Assembly: GCA_014647935.1 (NCBI GenBank)
Contig: BMQD01000015.1
Span: 62,001-126,000 of the forward strand
Reading direction: 5' to 3'
Length of the DNA: 64,000 nt
From: Planomonospora parontospora
Lineage (GTDB): Bacteria; Actinomycetota; Actinomycetes; Streptosporangiales; Streptosporangiaceae
Below the pieces are notes generated by a model that was given only the letters and a program-made list of their open reading frames with translations, ran no database searches and had not been told where the DNA came from. Shown here in pieces: positions 8,332-16,259 of this stretch; position 1 is the first letter of the stretch; each line of letters opens with the position of its first letter. The position numbers and the translations under genes are program-made.

Positions 8332-8736
8332 ATGGAGATACCGGTGATCGAGTTCCATCTGGATGCGAAGTCCGGGGTCTCGCCGTACCTGCAGCTGGTC
8401 CAGCAGGTACGGCACGCGCTCCGGCTCGGCCTGCTGCGCGAGGGAGACCGGCTGCCGACCGTCAAGGAGGCGGTCGCGCAGCTGGCGATCAACCCCAACA
8501 CCGTCCTGAAGGCCTACCGGGAACTCGAGCACGAGGGCCTGGTCGCCGCCCGGCCGGGGGTGGGGACGTTCGTGACGAAGACGCTCACCGACACCTCGCT
8601 GGCCGCGCACGGACCGCTCCGGCTGGAGCTGCAGCGCTGGCTGGCCAAGGCCCGCCGGGCCGGCCTCGACGACGAGAGCATCGAGGCCCTCTTCACGACC
8701 ACCTTTCGGACCACCGCTCAGGAGGACATAGCGTGA
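8332..8736 (+). CDS. GntR family regulator, YtrA subfamily
   Basis: A 134-residue protein with a GntR winged helix (residues 14-80: PYLQLVQQVRHALRLGLL, then GDRLPTVKEAVAQLAINPNT) and only a short C-terminal helical tail. This is the hallmark of YtrA-type regulators that control ABC transporter operons. The start is placed at ATG 8332 behind AGGAGA; a GTG four codons later is an alternative. Its stop overlaps the ATPase start by 4 bp, so the regulator is translated together with the transporter it probably controls. A dyad over the promoter fits autorepression; the inducer is unknown, often a cell-wall-active compound in this family. Confidence 0.9.
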   Translation: MEIPVIEFHLDAKSGVSPYLQLVQQVRHALRLGLLREGDRLPTVKEAVAQLAINPNTVLKAYRELEHEGLVAARPGVGTFVTKTLTDTSLAAHGPLRLELQRWLAKARRAGLDDESIEALFTTTFRTTAQEDIA

Positions 8737-9623
8737 CTTCCGTCTTAGAGGCCCGGGCACTGGGCAAGAGGTACGGCAGGCGCTGGGCGCTGCGCGATTG
8801 CACCGTCGACGTCCCGGCGGGCCACGTCGTCGGGCTGGTGGGCCCCAACGGGGCCGGCAAGACCACGCTGCTGAAGCTGGCCGGCGGCCAGCTCGAGCCG
8901 ACGGCCGGCGACATCACGGTGCTCGGCGGCCGTCCCGGGGCCACGCCCGCGCAACTGGCCAGGGTCGGGTTCGTCGCCCAGGACACCCCCGTCTACGCGG
9001 GGCTGACCGTCGCCGACCACCTCCGGCTGGGGGAACGACTCAACCCCCGCTGGGACGCCGACGTGGCACGGGAGCGCGTCGCACGGCTCGGCCTCGGCCC
9101 CGGCCAGCGGGCGGGCAGGCTGTCGGGCGGCCAGCGCGCCCAGCTCGCCCTCACCCTGGGCCTGGCCAAGCGGCCCGAGCTGCTGATCCTGGACGAGCCG
9201 GTCGCCGCGCTCGACCCGCTGGCCCGCCGCGAGTTCCTGCAGGGGCTGATGGAGGCCGTCGCCGAGCACGAGTTCAGCGTGCTGCTCTCCTCCCACCTGG
9301 TCTCCGACCTGGAGCGGATCTGCGACTACCTGATCGTGCTGGTCGACTCCCATGTCCGGGTCGCCGGGGAGACCGAGAGGCTGCTGGCCACCCACCACCG
9401 GCTCACCGGCCCGCGCCGCGACCCCGGCCGGCTCCCCGCCGACCAGCACGTCGTCTCCGCCAGCCACACCGACCGGCAGAGCACGTACGTGGTCCGCACC
9501 GACGCCCCCATCCACGACCCCGCCTGGACGGTCAGCCGGCTCAGCCTGGAGGACCTCGTCCTGGCCCACATGGACGGGCCTCCCGCCGAGAGCCGGCGCG
9601 CCGCCCTGGAGGTGCAGCGATGA
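8733..9623 (+). CDS. ABC transporter ATP-binding protein
   Basis: A 296-residue ATPase with Walker A GPNGAGKT (37-44), Q-loop VAQD, signature LSGGQRAQL, Walker B LLILDEP and H-loop SSHL. It belongs to the CcmA/YtrB-type class partnered with ABC-2 permeases. The GTG start overlaps the GntR stop (GTGA) and is preceded by CAGGAGG. The C-terminal 80 residues after the ATPase domain resemble the regulatory extension of such exporters. It overlaps the permease gene by 4 bp, so GntR, ATPase and permease are translationally coupled. Substrate unknown; antibiotic or peptide export or sensing is typical. Confidence 0.93.
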   Translation: MTSVLEARALGKRYGRRWALRDCTVDVPAGHVVGLVGPNGAGKTTLLKLAGGQLEPTAGDITVLGGRPGATPAQLARVGFVAQDTPVYAGLTVADHLRLGERLNPRWDADVARERVARLGLGPGQRAGRLSGGQRAQLALTLGLAKRPELLILDEPVAALDPLARREFLQGLMEAVAEHEFSVLLSSHLVSDLERICDYLIVLVDSHVRVAGETERLLATHHRLTGPRRDPGRLPADQHVVSASHTDRQSTYVVRTDAPIHDPAWTVSRLSLEDLVLAHMDGPPAESRRAALEVQR

Positions 9624-10669
9624 TCTGGCTGACCTGGCGCCAGTTCCGCGGTTCGGCCGTGATGACGGCCGCCCTGCTCGTCGTCCTCACCGCCGTCCTG
9701 ACGCTGACCGGCCCGGACCTGGCCTCCCGCTACGCCACCGGGATCGCCTCCTGCACGCAGGACGACTCCTGCGCCCGCTTCTACGACCGCTTCTTCGACG
9801 AGTACCAGCTGCCGTTCCTGGCCGTCAGCCTCGTCGTGCTGCTCCTGCCCGCCCTCGTCGGGCTCTTCTGGGGCGCACCGCTGATCGCCCGGGAGCTGGA
9901 GGCGGGCACGCATCTGCTGGTGTGGAACCAGAGCGTCACCCGCGGCCGCTGGCTGGCGGTCAAGCTCGGGCTCATCGGCCTGACCGCCGCGGCCGCCACC
10001 TGCCTGTGCGGCCTCGTGGTGACCTGGTGGTCCGGCCCCCTGGACAAGTCGGCCTTCCCGGAACTGGCCGTGATGGCGCCCCTGGTCTTCGGCGCCCGCG
10101 GCATCGCCCCGATGGGGTATGCGGCCTTCGCCTTCGTCCTCGGCGTGACCGTGGGCATGCTGGTGCGCCGCACGCTGCCCGCCATGGCCCTCACCCTGGC
10201 CGCCTTCGCCGCGATCCAGCTCGCCATGCCGCTGCTGGTCCGGCCCCACCTGATACCCCCGGTCACGTCGACCTTCGAGATCAGCGAGGCGAACGTGTCC
10301 GGCATCGGCATCCAGGGGGACACGGGATCCGCGCACGTCGTGCTGGGGCCGGCCGTTCCCGGGCACGCCGGGGCCTGGGCCCTGTCCAGCGACCTCCTCG
10401 ATCCGTCCGGGCGCGTCATCGCCGGCCGCGGCGAGGAGGGCCCCGTCAAGGTCTCCACCACGTCGGGCCCCTGCGCGCCGGCGGCGGGACCGCCGAACAT
10501 GGGCGCATGCCTGGCCGAGGTCAGCCGCCTCGGCTACCGGCAGCGGGCGACCTACCACCCCCTCGACCGCTTCTGGCCCTTCCAGTGGATCGAGACCGGG
10601 ATCTACGCCCTGCTCACCGCCGGCCTCACGGGGTTCTGCTTCTGGTGGATCCGCAGGCGGCTGTCATGA
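9620..10669 (+). CDS. ABC-2 type membrane permease
   Basis: A 349-residue integral membrane protein. It starts with the family's MIWLTWRQFR motif and a first membrane helix (MTAALLVVLTAVLTLTG). Next come a periplasmic loop with two cysteines, helices around 65-90, 115-140, 160-180 and 195-215, a soluble 110-residue extracytoplasmic region, and a last helix before the basic tail WIRRRLS. About six helices in all. The ATG overlaps the TGA of the ATPase. It forms the membrane half of the exporter with the preceding protein. Confidence 0.88.
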   Translation: MIWLTWRQFRGSAVMTAALLVVLTAVLTLTGPDLASRYATGIASCTQDDSCARFYDRFFDEYQLPFLAVSLVVLLLPALVGLFWGAPLIARELEAGTHLLVWNQSVTRGRWLAVKLGLIGLTAAAATCLCGLVVTWWSGPLDKSAFPELAVMAPLVFGARGIAPMGYAAFAFVLGVTVGMLVRRTLPAMALTLAAFAAIQLAMPLLVRPHLIPPVTSTFEISEANVSGIGIQGDTGSAHVVLGPAVPGHAGAWALSSDLLDPSGRVIAGRGEEGPVKVSTTSGPCAPAAGPPNMGACLAEVSRLGYRQRATYHPLDRFWPFQWIETGIYALLTAGLTGFCFWWIRRRLS

Positions 10670-10730
10670 CCGGGCCGATCGAGGCCGTCGACGGACACGG
10701 CACTCCGGCCGGGCGACCGGTGGAGGGCAC

Positions 10731-12167
10731 ATGACCGCCGTCAGGACCGCCGTCAGGACCACGGCCGCCGGGCTCGCCCTCCTGCTGGCGGCGGCCTGCA
10801 CCACGCCGACGCCGCCGCGCGGCCAGGCGGGCGCGGCGGCCGGTGCGGTCTGCGCGCCGCCCCGGGCGATCCCCGGAGCGGAGACGCCCACCACGATCGA
10901 CGTCGTCGAGCAGGCGTACTTCTGCATCCTCGGCAACCACCACGGCGGCGCCGCACTGAACGCCCGCGCGCTGCTGACCGCCGGGTTCGCCGCCCTGATC
11001 CGGGAGCTCAACCGCAACGGGCACGACGTGCCCGAGGCGACCATCCCGGCGCTGACCGGTGACCGGAAGGCCGACTGGGCCGCCTTCGAGGCCGCCTACC
11101 GCACGACCACCGACCAGGTCCCCGCCCTGCGCGACGAACTGGCCGTCGTCACCCTCGAGGCCGTCGTGGCCGCCCTCGACGACGACCACGCCCGCTGGGC
11201 GCACGACATCGAGCGGCAGCGGCACCCCGACCACTACGACGGCGACGGCTACGGCCTGGGCCTACAGACGAACGTCACCGGCTCGGAGGCGAGCGGCGCC
11301 CCCGGCCCCACCATCCCCCCGCTGTTCGTCACCGCCGTGCAGGGCGGCGCCGCGCAGGCCGCCGGACTGCGCCCGGGCGACGTCATCGAGTCCATCGACG
11401 GCTCGGCGCCCTTCATCGACGGCAGGGCCGGCCCCGCGATCGCGGCCCTCTACCCGCAGTACCCGCAGGCCCGCCCGGTCCGGCTGCGGCTGCTGCGGCA
11501 GACCACCGGCCGCCGCTGGTCCGTCACGCTCGCACCCGGCCTCTTCCCGCAGGACCCGGCCACCCTGCGGGCGGTGCAGGCCAAGCTGCTGGACGGCGAT
11601 GTCGCCTACGTACGGATAGCCGGATTCGCTCCTGATTCCGCCGACCGGGCCCTGCGGGCGGTCTCCCGGCTGCGCACCGGCCGGACGCTGTCCGGCGTCG
11701 TGCTGGACCTGCGCGGCAACGGCGGCGGCAGCCCCTCGGAGGCGACCCGGCTGGTGAGCGCGTTCGCCCGCGGCAAGGTCACCGGTTACCAGTGCACCGC
11801 CGACGACAGGTGCGAGAGCCTGCGGACCGACGACACCGTCGAGCCGCTCGGCCTGCCGCTGGTGGTGCTCGTCGACCGCGGCTGCGCCTCGGCCTGCGAG
11901 CACTTCGGCTCCGCGGTCAAGGACCTGCGCGCCGGCCGGCTGGTCGGCACCAGGACCGCCGGCATGATCTCCGGTCCGGCCCGGTCGTACCTGCTGGCGA
12001 ACAACACCCTGCTGGCCTTCCCGTCCAAGCGCCACCTGGGACCCCGCCGCCAGGTGATCGACCGGATCGGCGTGCCGCCCGACCACCACGTGCCCCTGAC
12101 CGCCGAGGACGCGGCCGCCGGGCGCGACCCCGCCCTGACCAAGGCCCTGGCCTTGCTGCACAAGTGA
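10731..12167 (+). CDS. S41 family peptidase-like lipoprotein with PDZ domain
   Basis: A 478-residue lipoprotein: basic start, hydrophobic stretch and lipobox LLAAAC (Cys23). After an N-terminal helical region comes a PDZ-like segment (VTAVQGGAAQAAGLRPGDVI) and then an S41 tail-specific protease domain containing LRGNGGG, CASACE with candidate nucleophile Ser387, and VGTRTAG. The usual lysine of the Ser/Lys dyad after the serine is probably the one in SAVKDLRAG, so activity is plausible. GGAGGG precedes the ATG. It follows the ABC permease by 61 bp, so it may process or sense the same extracellular substrate. Its stop lies 25 bp from the right end of the tnpB element. Confidence 0.85.
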   Translation: MTAVRTAVRTTAAGLALLLAAACTTPTPPRGQAGAAAGAVCAPPRAIPGAETPTTIDVVEQAYFCILGNHHGGAALNARALLTAGFAALIRELNRNGHDVPEATIPALTGDRKADWAAFEAAYRTTTDQVPALRDELAVVTLEAVVAALDDDHARWAHDIERQRHPDHYDGDGYGLGLQTNVTGSEASGAPGPTIPPLFVTAVQGGAAQAAGLRPGDVIESIDGSAPFIDGRAGPAIAALYPQYPQARPVRLRLLRQTTGRRWSVTLAPGLFPQDPATLRAVQAKLLDGDVAYVRIAGFAPDSADRALRAVSRLRTGRTLSGVVLDLRGNGGGSPSEATRLVSAFARGKVTGYQCTADDRCESLRTDDTVEPLGLPLVVLVDRGCASACEHFGSAVKDLRAGRLVGTRTAGMISGPARSYLLANNTLLAFPSKRHLGPRRQVIDRIGVPPDHHVPLTAEDAAAGRDPALTKALALLHK

Positions 12168-12191
12168 CCGCACAAGTGAACGGACCTCTTC

Positions 12192-12300
12192 TTGACTGCT
12201 CCCCTCCCTGAAGGGAGGGGATTCCTGCTTCACCGCCGACCGCCCGCCGAGGAGGACTCCTCTTGAGGTCTTACACCGGCTCCACAGGCGTTTCACCTCT
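12192..12300 (-). ncRNA. Predicted omega-RNA (reRNA) scaffold of tnpB
   Basis: In tnpB elements the guide RNA scaffold covers the 3' end of tnpB and the right end of the element, and the adjoining host sequence is the guide. Here the region has a GAGGAG-ga-CTCCTC hairpin (12249-12262) and the terminal hairpin at 12201-12220, ending in AGTCAA at 12192, similar in layout to the ISDra2 end as I remember it. The guide would be the reverse complement of 12172-12191, which lies just after the S41 gene stop. Confidence 0.55.
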
Positions 12301-13399
12301 CCGCCAGCCCGGCGGCGAGGATGTTCTTCGCGGCGTTGACGTCCCGGTCGTGGACCGCCCCGCAGGCGCAGGTCCACTCCCGCACGCCCAGCGGCATCGT
12401 CTCCTGCAACGCACCGCAGGCCGAGCACAGCCTGCTGGAGGGGAACCAGCGGTCGACCACGACCAGGTCCCGCCCGTACCAGGCGGTCTTGTACTCCAGC
12501 AGGGAGCGCAGCTCCCGCCAGGAGGCATCCGAGATCGCGCGGGCCAGGTTGTGGTTCTTGACCAGGTTGCGGACGGTCAGGTCCTCGATCACGACCGTTT
12601 GGTTCTCACGGACGAGCCGGGTGGTGAGCTTGTGCAGGACGTCGCGGCGGCGGTCGGTGATCCGGGCGTGGGCGCGGGCGACCTTGAGTCGCGCCTCGGC
12701 CCGGTTGCTACTGCCCTTGGCCTTGCGCGACAGGTTGCGCTGGGCCTTGGCCAGGCGTCGCCGGTCGCGGCGTTCATGCTTCGGGTTGGTGATCTTCTCG
12801 CCGGTCGACAGGGTGACCAGGGAGGTGATCCCGGCGTCCACCCCCACCGAGGCGTCCACCGGCTCCAGCGGCCGGATCGTCTCTTCCGCGAGGATCGAGA
12901 CGAACCAGCGCCCGGCCGCGTCCTTGGACACGGTGACCGTGGACGGCTCGGCGCCCTCGGGCAACGGCCGGGACCACACGATGTCCAGCGGCGTGTCCAT
13001 CTTCGCCAGGGTGAGCGTGCCGTCGCGCCAGCGGAACGCCGAGCGGGTGTACTCCGCGCTCGCGCGGGACTTCTTGCGGGACTTGAACACCGGGTACTTC
13101 GCCCGCCGGGCGAAGAAGTTCGCGAACGCCGCCTGCAGGTGCCGCAGCGCCTGCTGCAGCGGCACGGAGGAGACCTCCGGCAGGAACTCCAGCCCTTCGG
13201 TGCGTTTCCACGCCGTCAGCGTCGCCGGCGTCTCCACGTAGGAGACCTTGCGGCCCTCGATCGTGTAGGCGCGGGAGCGCATCTCCAGGGCCTTGTCGTA
13301 GACGTAGCGGACGCAGTCGAACGTCCGGGCGAGCTCGCAAGCCTGCTCGGGGGTCGGGTGGAAGCGGTACTTGTAGGCCCGCTTCACGATCCGCGCCAC
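12293..13399 (-). CDS. tnpB: TnpB RNA-guided endonuclease
   Basis: A 368-residue protein. The N-terminal OrfB_IS605 helix-turn-helix region (YRFHPTPEQACELARTFDCV) is followed by the RuvC-like core. The three RuvC acidic residues are present: Asp188 in GVDAG, Glu272 in IEDL, and the HDRDVNAAKN motif with Asp351/Asp353. The zinc ribbon has C325-x2-C328 and C344-x-C346. Length and motifs match an intact nuclease that uses an omega-RNA guide to cut DNA next to a short target-adjacent motif, and that helps keep the element at its donor site. No Y1 transposase gene accompanies it. The start ATG lies about 110 bp inside the left-end hairpins. Confidence 0.93.
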   Translation of the reverse strand: MARIVKRAYKYRFHPTPEQACELARTFDCVRYVYDKALEMRSRAYTIEGRKVSYVETPATLTAWKRTEGLEFLPEVSSVPLQQALRHLQAAFANFFARRAKYPVFKSRKKSRASAEYTRSAFRWRDGTLTLAKMDTPLDIVWSRPLPEGAEPSTVTVSKDAAGRWFVSILAEETIRPLEPVDASVGVDAGITSLVTLSTGEKITNPKHERRDRRRLAKAQRNLSRKAKGSSNRAEARLKVARAHARITDRRRDVLHKLTTRLVRENQTVVIEDLTVRNLVKNHNLARAISDASWRELRSLLEYKTAWYGRDLVVVDRWFPSSRLCSACGALQETMPLGVREWTCACGAVHDRDVNAAKNILAAGLAER

Positions 13400-13482
13400 G
13401 CCTCACACCGTATCGCGTGTTCGGTTAAGGAGCGCATGGTTGTTCGATATGGCGGTTCGCCGGGCGGCGAATCCCCTGCTCC

Positions 13483-13529
13483 TGCCTGCTCCGCAGGCAT
13501 CCGATTCCTCCCCCGCCTGAAGGCGGGGG
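13483..13529. repeat. Left-end hairpins of the tnpB element
   Basis: Two consecutive perfect hairpins: TGCCTGC-tcc-GCAGGCA (13483-13499) and CCCCCGCC-TGAA-GGCGGGGG (13510-13529). A third, TTCGCC-ggg..GGCGAA, lies near 13456-13471. The second has the same TGAA loop and orientation as the right-end hairpin and ends nine bases before the GGAGG site of the next gene. Confidence 0.65.
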
Positions 13530-13547
13530 TTTCCTCGGAGGTATCAG

Positions 13548-14702
13548 ATGAGACAGCTCCTGGCGGTCGCCGCGGGACTGGTCGTCCTCGCCGCGTCCGC
13601 CTGCTCCGCACCCGCACCGCCCCGGTCCGCCGTCCCGTCGGCCACGCCGACCGGCACCGCCGCCCTTCCCGCCCCCACCGGTGCCCACCCGGTCGGCACC
13701 ACCGCCCTCTACCTGAAGGACACCTCCCGCCCCGACCCCTGGAACCTCGACGCCGGCGCCAGAGAGCTCAAGGTCACCCTGTGGTATCCGACCGGGCGGC
13801 GGGACGGGCGGCGCGCGCCGTACATGACGGCGAAGGAGTCGGAGCTCTTCCTGAAACGCTCGAGGATCACCGGCGTGCCGTACGACACGCTGAGCAGGAC
13901 CCGGACGAACGCCCTCGAAGACGCCGGCCCCGCGGGGCGGGGGCTCCCGCTGGTGGTGCTCTCCCCCGGCTTCACCAAGCCGGTGAGCACGCTCACGTCC
14001 CTGGCCGAGGACCTGGCCAGCCGCGGGTACGTCGTGGCCGGGATCGACCACCCCTACGAGAGCTACGCCACGACCCTCCCCGGCGGGCGGGTCGCCGAAT
14101 GCCTCGCCTGTGACAGTGACACCGACCCGGGCTTCGGCGCGGGTGTGGTCCAGGGCCGGGCGGCCGACGTCTCCTTCGTGCTCGACCGGTTGCCATCGGA
14201 GTGGGACGGCGCCGAGGTGATCGACCGCTCGCGGATCGCGATGGCAGGTCAGTCGATCGGCGGTGCCGCCGCCCTGGCGACCATGGTGGCGGACTCCCGC
14301 GTACGCGCCGGGATCGACATGGACGGCACCACCTACGCCCGGATCCCCGGGAGCGGCTTCTCCCGGCCGTTCATGTTCATGGGTGCGCCGCAGCACGTCC
14401 CCGGGGGCCGCGACACCTCCTGGGACCGCGACTGGGAACTGCTGGCCGGGTGGAAGCGCTGGCTCGTGCTGTCGCGTGCCGAACACCATTCCTTCACCGA
14501 CCTGCCGCTGCTGGCGGGCGCCCTCGGCATCAGGCCCGCCCCGGGCGCCCTGCCCGCGGCGCGCTCCGCCGAGCTCACCCGCACGTACGTGGCGGCCTTT
14601 CTCGACCGGCACCTGAAGTCGCGGCGGCAGCCCCTGCTGGAGGGGCCCTCGTCGCGCCATCCCGAGGTCGCGTTCTGCCCCGCGTCGTGCGGCCGGTCCT
14701 GA
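13548..14702 (+). CDS. Lipoprotein alpha/beta hydrolase, PAF-acetylhydrolase-like
   Basis: A 384-residue lipoprotein (lipobox LAASAC) with an alpha/beta-hydrolase fold of the platelet-activating-factor acetylhydrolase type. The nucleophile elbow is GQSIGG (Ser236), the acid is probably in DMDGT, and the histidine lies in EHHSFTD. The oxyanion region is VVLSPGFTKP. It likely hydrolyses an ester or amide outside the cell. GGAGG precedes the ATG, directly abutting the left-end hairpin of the tnpB element, so its native promoter may have been displaced. It may once have been downstream of the S41 gene, since both are lipoproteins on the same strand either side of the insertion. Confidence 0.85.
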   Translation: MRQLLAVAAGLVVLAASACSAPAPPRSAVPSATPTGTAALPAPTGAHPVGTTALYLKDTSRPDPWNLDAGARELKVTLWYPTGRRDGRRAPYMTAKESELFLKRSRITGVPYDTLSRTRTNALEDAGPAGRGLPLVVLSPGFTKPVSTLTSLAEDLASRGYVVAGIDHPYESYATTLPGGRVAECLACDSDTDPGFGAGVVQGRAADVSFVLDRLPSEWDGAEVIDRSRIAMAGQSIGGAAALATMVADSRVRAGIDMDGTTYARIPGSGFSRPFMFMGAPQHVPGGRDTSWDRDWELLAGWKRWLVLSRAEHHSFTDLPLLAGALGIRPAPGALPAARSAELTRTYVAAFLDRHLKSRRQPLLEGPSSRHPEVAFCPASCGRS

Positions 14703-14758
14703 GCCCCGGCTCCCTGAAGGTTCGACTGCCCCGGCGCAGCCTGACGCGTATGCGCCTG

Positions 14759-15916
14759 TCAGCCCAGTCTGACGGCCTGGTCGAGGAAGACGACGCCGTC
14801 GATCGTGTCGAGCCGGGCCGGGTCCAGCGGGAAATAGGCGAAGTCGCGGGAGACGCGCGGGACGGGCTCCGTGACGGCCTCGGCCAGGCGGCGGGCGTCG
14901 ACGAGACAGCGGTCCCACGGGAGCGCGGACAGCAGGCCCTCGACGGTGTCCGGGGGCGGAGCGTCGTCGCCGGCCGTGCCGAAGGCCGAGGCCAGGAAGG
15001 CGTACCGGCCGCCCAGGTGCGCTTCGGCGATCGCCCCCGCGCTCCACCACTCCAGCACCTGGTCGCCGAACGGCATGCGGCTCTTGTACCGCTGCAGGTG
15101 GACGTTGTGGGCGAAGACCAGGGCCGGGCCGCGCCCGGCGACGGCACGCAGGTTGGCGGCCATCATCGCGTCCCGCAGGGCCGACAGCCGGGTCCACCGT
15201 GCCGGGGACGCGTCGGCCATCCAGTGGTGGTAGCGGAGCAGGCCGACGGCGGTGCGCCCGTACAGCTCCGCCCGTTCCCGGTCCTGCGCGCTCAGCCCCG
15301 GCGCCTGCGTGTCGAGCAGCGCCACCAGGTCGTCGGCGATCAGCCGCAGCCGCCGGGCCTCGCCGGACCGGCCGATCGACCGGGAGGGGTCCCTGACCGC
15401 GGCCTCGCTCGCCCACCGGTCGTCCGGGCCCAGCAGCGTGTCCAGGGTCTCCCGGCTGCAGGGCAGCGGGCCGTCGAGGAGGTCGCAGAGGGCGGTGAGC
15501 GCCTGGCGCGGGCTCGCCGCCCAGTACTCCAGGGGGCCGTCGATCCCGAAGAACCGGAGCTTCTCGTCGTGCTCCTCGTTGTACGCCCGCATCCAGCGCA
15601 CGAGCTCGCGGTTGGCCGGGGACGCGCCGAAGCCGTGGCTGAAGCCGCGTTCCATGACGTCGTCGAGCGCACCCGCGCCCGTCGTGATGTGGTCGTCGAC
15701 CACGAGCCCCATGAGGCAGTCGCTCTCGATGGCGAACGACCGGTATCCCTCCTGCTCGACCAGGTGCCGGAAGATCTCGTTGCGCGCCTCGCCCAGCTCC
15801 CCGACGAAGTGCCTGGCCTCGCCCAGGCCGAGCAGCAGGGGCTCGGCGGGAAGCGACCGGAGGAACGCCGAGACGCCCGGGCCGTCGAGCGGCCGGGCCG
15901 TGTCCTTGATGTCCAT
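14759..15916 (-). CDS. Erythromycin esterase family protein
   Basis: A 385-residue homologue of EreA/EreB-type esterases. It has the signature LGLGEARHFVGE near the N-terminus (Glu and His corresponding to the conserved catalytic region), ESD, and FAHNVHLQR. Classical members open the lactone ring of macrolides, but many actinobacterial homologues have unknown substrates, so resistance is only possible. ATG at 15916 is preferred over ATG 15940, because a perfect-arm palindrome covers the bases between them and would otherwise be coding. Divergent from a truncated MerR gene that was probably its regulator. Confidence 0.82.
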   Translation of the reverse strand: MDIKDTARPLDGPGVSAFLRSLPAEPLLLGLGEARHFVGELGEARNEIFRHLVEQEGYRSFAIESDCLMGLVVDDHITTGAGALDDVMERGFSHGFGASPANRELVRWMRAYNEEHDEKLRFFGIDGPLEYWAASPRQALTALCDLLDGPLPCSRETLDTLLGPDDRWASEAAVRDPSRSIGRSGEARRLRLIADDLVALLDTQAPGLSAQDRERAELYGRTAVGLLRYHHWMADASPARWTRLSALRDAMMAANLRAVAGRGPALVFAHNVHLQRYKSRMPFGDQVLEWWSAGAIAEAHLGGRYAFLASAFGTAGDDAPPPDTVEGLLSALPWDRCLVDARRLAEAVTEPVPRVSRDFAYFPLDPARLDTIDGVVFLDQAVRLG

Positions 15917-15919
15917 GCC

Positions 15920-15937
15920 TTCAACGGTATCGTTGAA
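15920..15937. promoter_or_regulatory. Palindrome at the erythromycin-esterase-like gene start
   Basis: TTCAACG-gtat-CGTTGAA has 7-bp perfect arms and a 4-bp centre. It overlaps the space between two candidate start codons of the esterase-like gene and faces the MerR remnant. Probable operator. Confidence 0.55.
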
Positions 15938-16006
15938 CATTCGGTGTAAACTTTTCGGAGAAATCCCCTCTCTGACCGTGATGGACCCTCAATCGGTGAT
16001 GCATCC

Positions 16007-16246
16007 ATGAGACCGGTGGACCTGGCGCGGGAGCACGGCCTGTCCACCCAGGCGATCAGGAACTACGAAGACGCCGGCGTCCTGCCCGCCGCCGGACGCA
16101 CCGCCCACGGCTACCGCACCTACACGCCGCTGCACGCGCAGGCCCTGCGCGCGTTCCTGTCCCTCGCGCCCGGGCACGGCCACCGCACGGCCACGTCGAT
16201 CATGCAGGCGGTCAACCGGGGCGCCGCGGAGGACGCGGTCCGGCCT
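16007..16246 (+). pseudogene. MerR family regulator, truncated after the DNA-binding domain
   Basis: About 80 residues match the start of TioE-like MerR regulators: VDLAREHGLSTQAIRNYEDA, then GYRTYTPLHAQALRAFLSLA, then SIMQAVNRG. The family normally continues for about 150 more residues with helical linker and effector regions. Here homology ends near 16246 and the frame runs on, antisense, through the end of the convergent acetyltransferase gene as an Arg/Pro-rich tail to 16414. The junction suggests a deletion that removed the 3' part. Whether the remaining winged-helix part still binds DNA is unknown. Confidence 0.7.
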
Positions 16247-16259
16247 GGCGTCGCGAGCC

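Larger units (their letters stand above)
12192..13540 (-). mobile_element. IS200/IS605-type element with tnpB only (IS1341-like)
   Basis: About 1.35 kb. The right end is recognised by a GAATCCCC...GGGGAGCAGTCAA pattern on the minus strand with hairpin CCCCTCCC-TGAA-GGGAGGGG (12201-12220). The other end carries a similar hairpin CCCCCGCC-TGAA-GGCGGGGG (13510-13529) plus two inner hairpins. No tnpA Y1 transposase is present, so the element is non-autonomous or immobile. The exact left-end boundary is uncertain because the outer hairpin abuts the RBS of the next gene. Confidence 0.75.

Noticed and set aside
12161-12183. CACAAGTGA duplicated at the end of the S41 gene as a target-site duplication
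   Set aside because: IS200/IS605 elements do not make target duplications and both copies lie on the same side of the element; probably simple slippage.
12263-14113. 616-codon open frame across tnpB and the hydrolase start
   Set aside because: It runs antisense to tnpB and in the wrong frame of the hydrolase gene; composition is Arg/Gly/Pro noise.
14715-14745. GGTTCGACT as a tRNA T-loop
   Set aside because: No acceptor stem, anticodon arm or CCA-like context could be folded around it.
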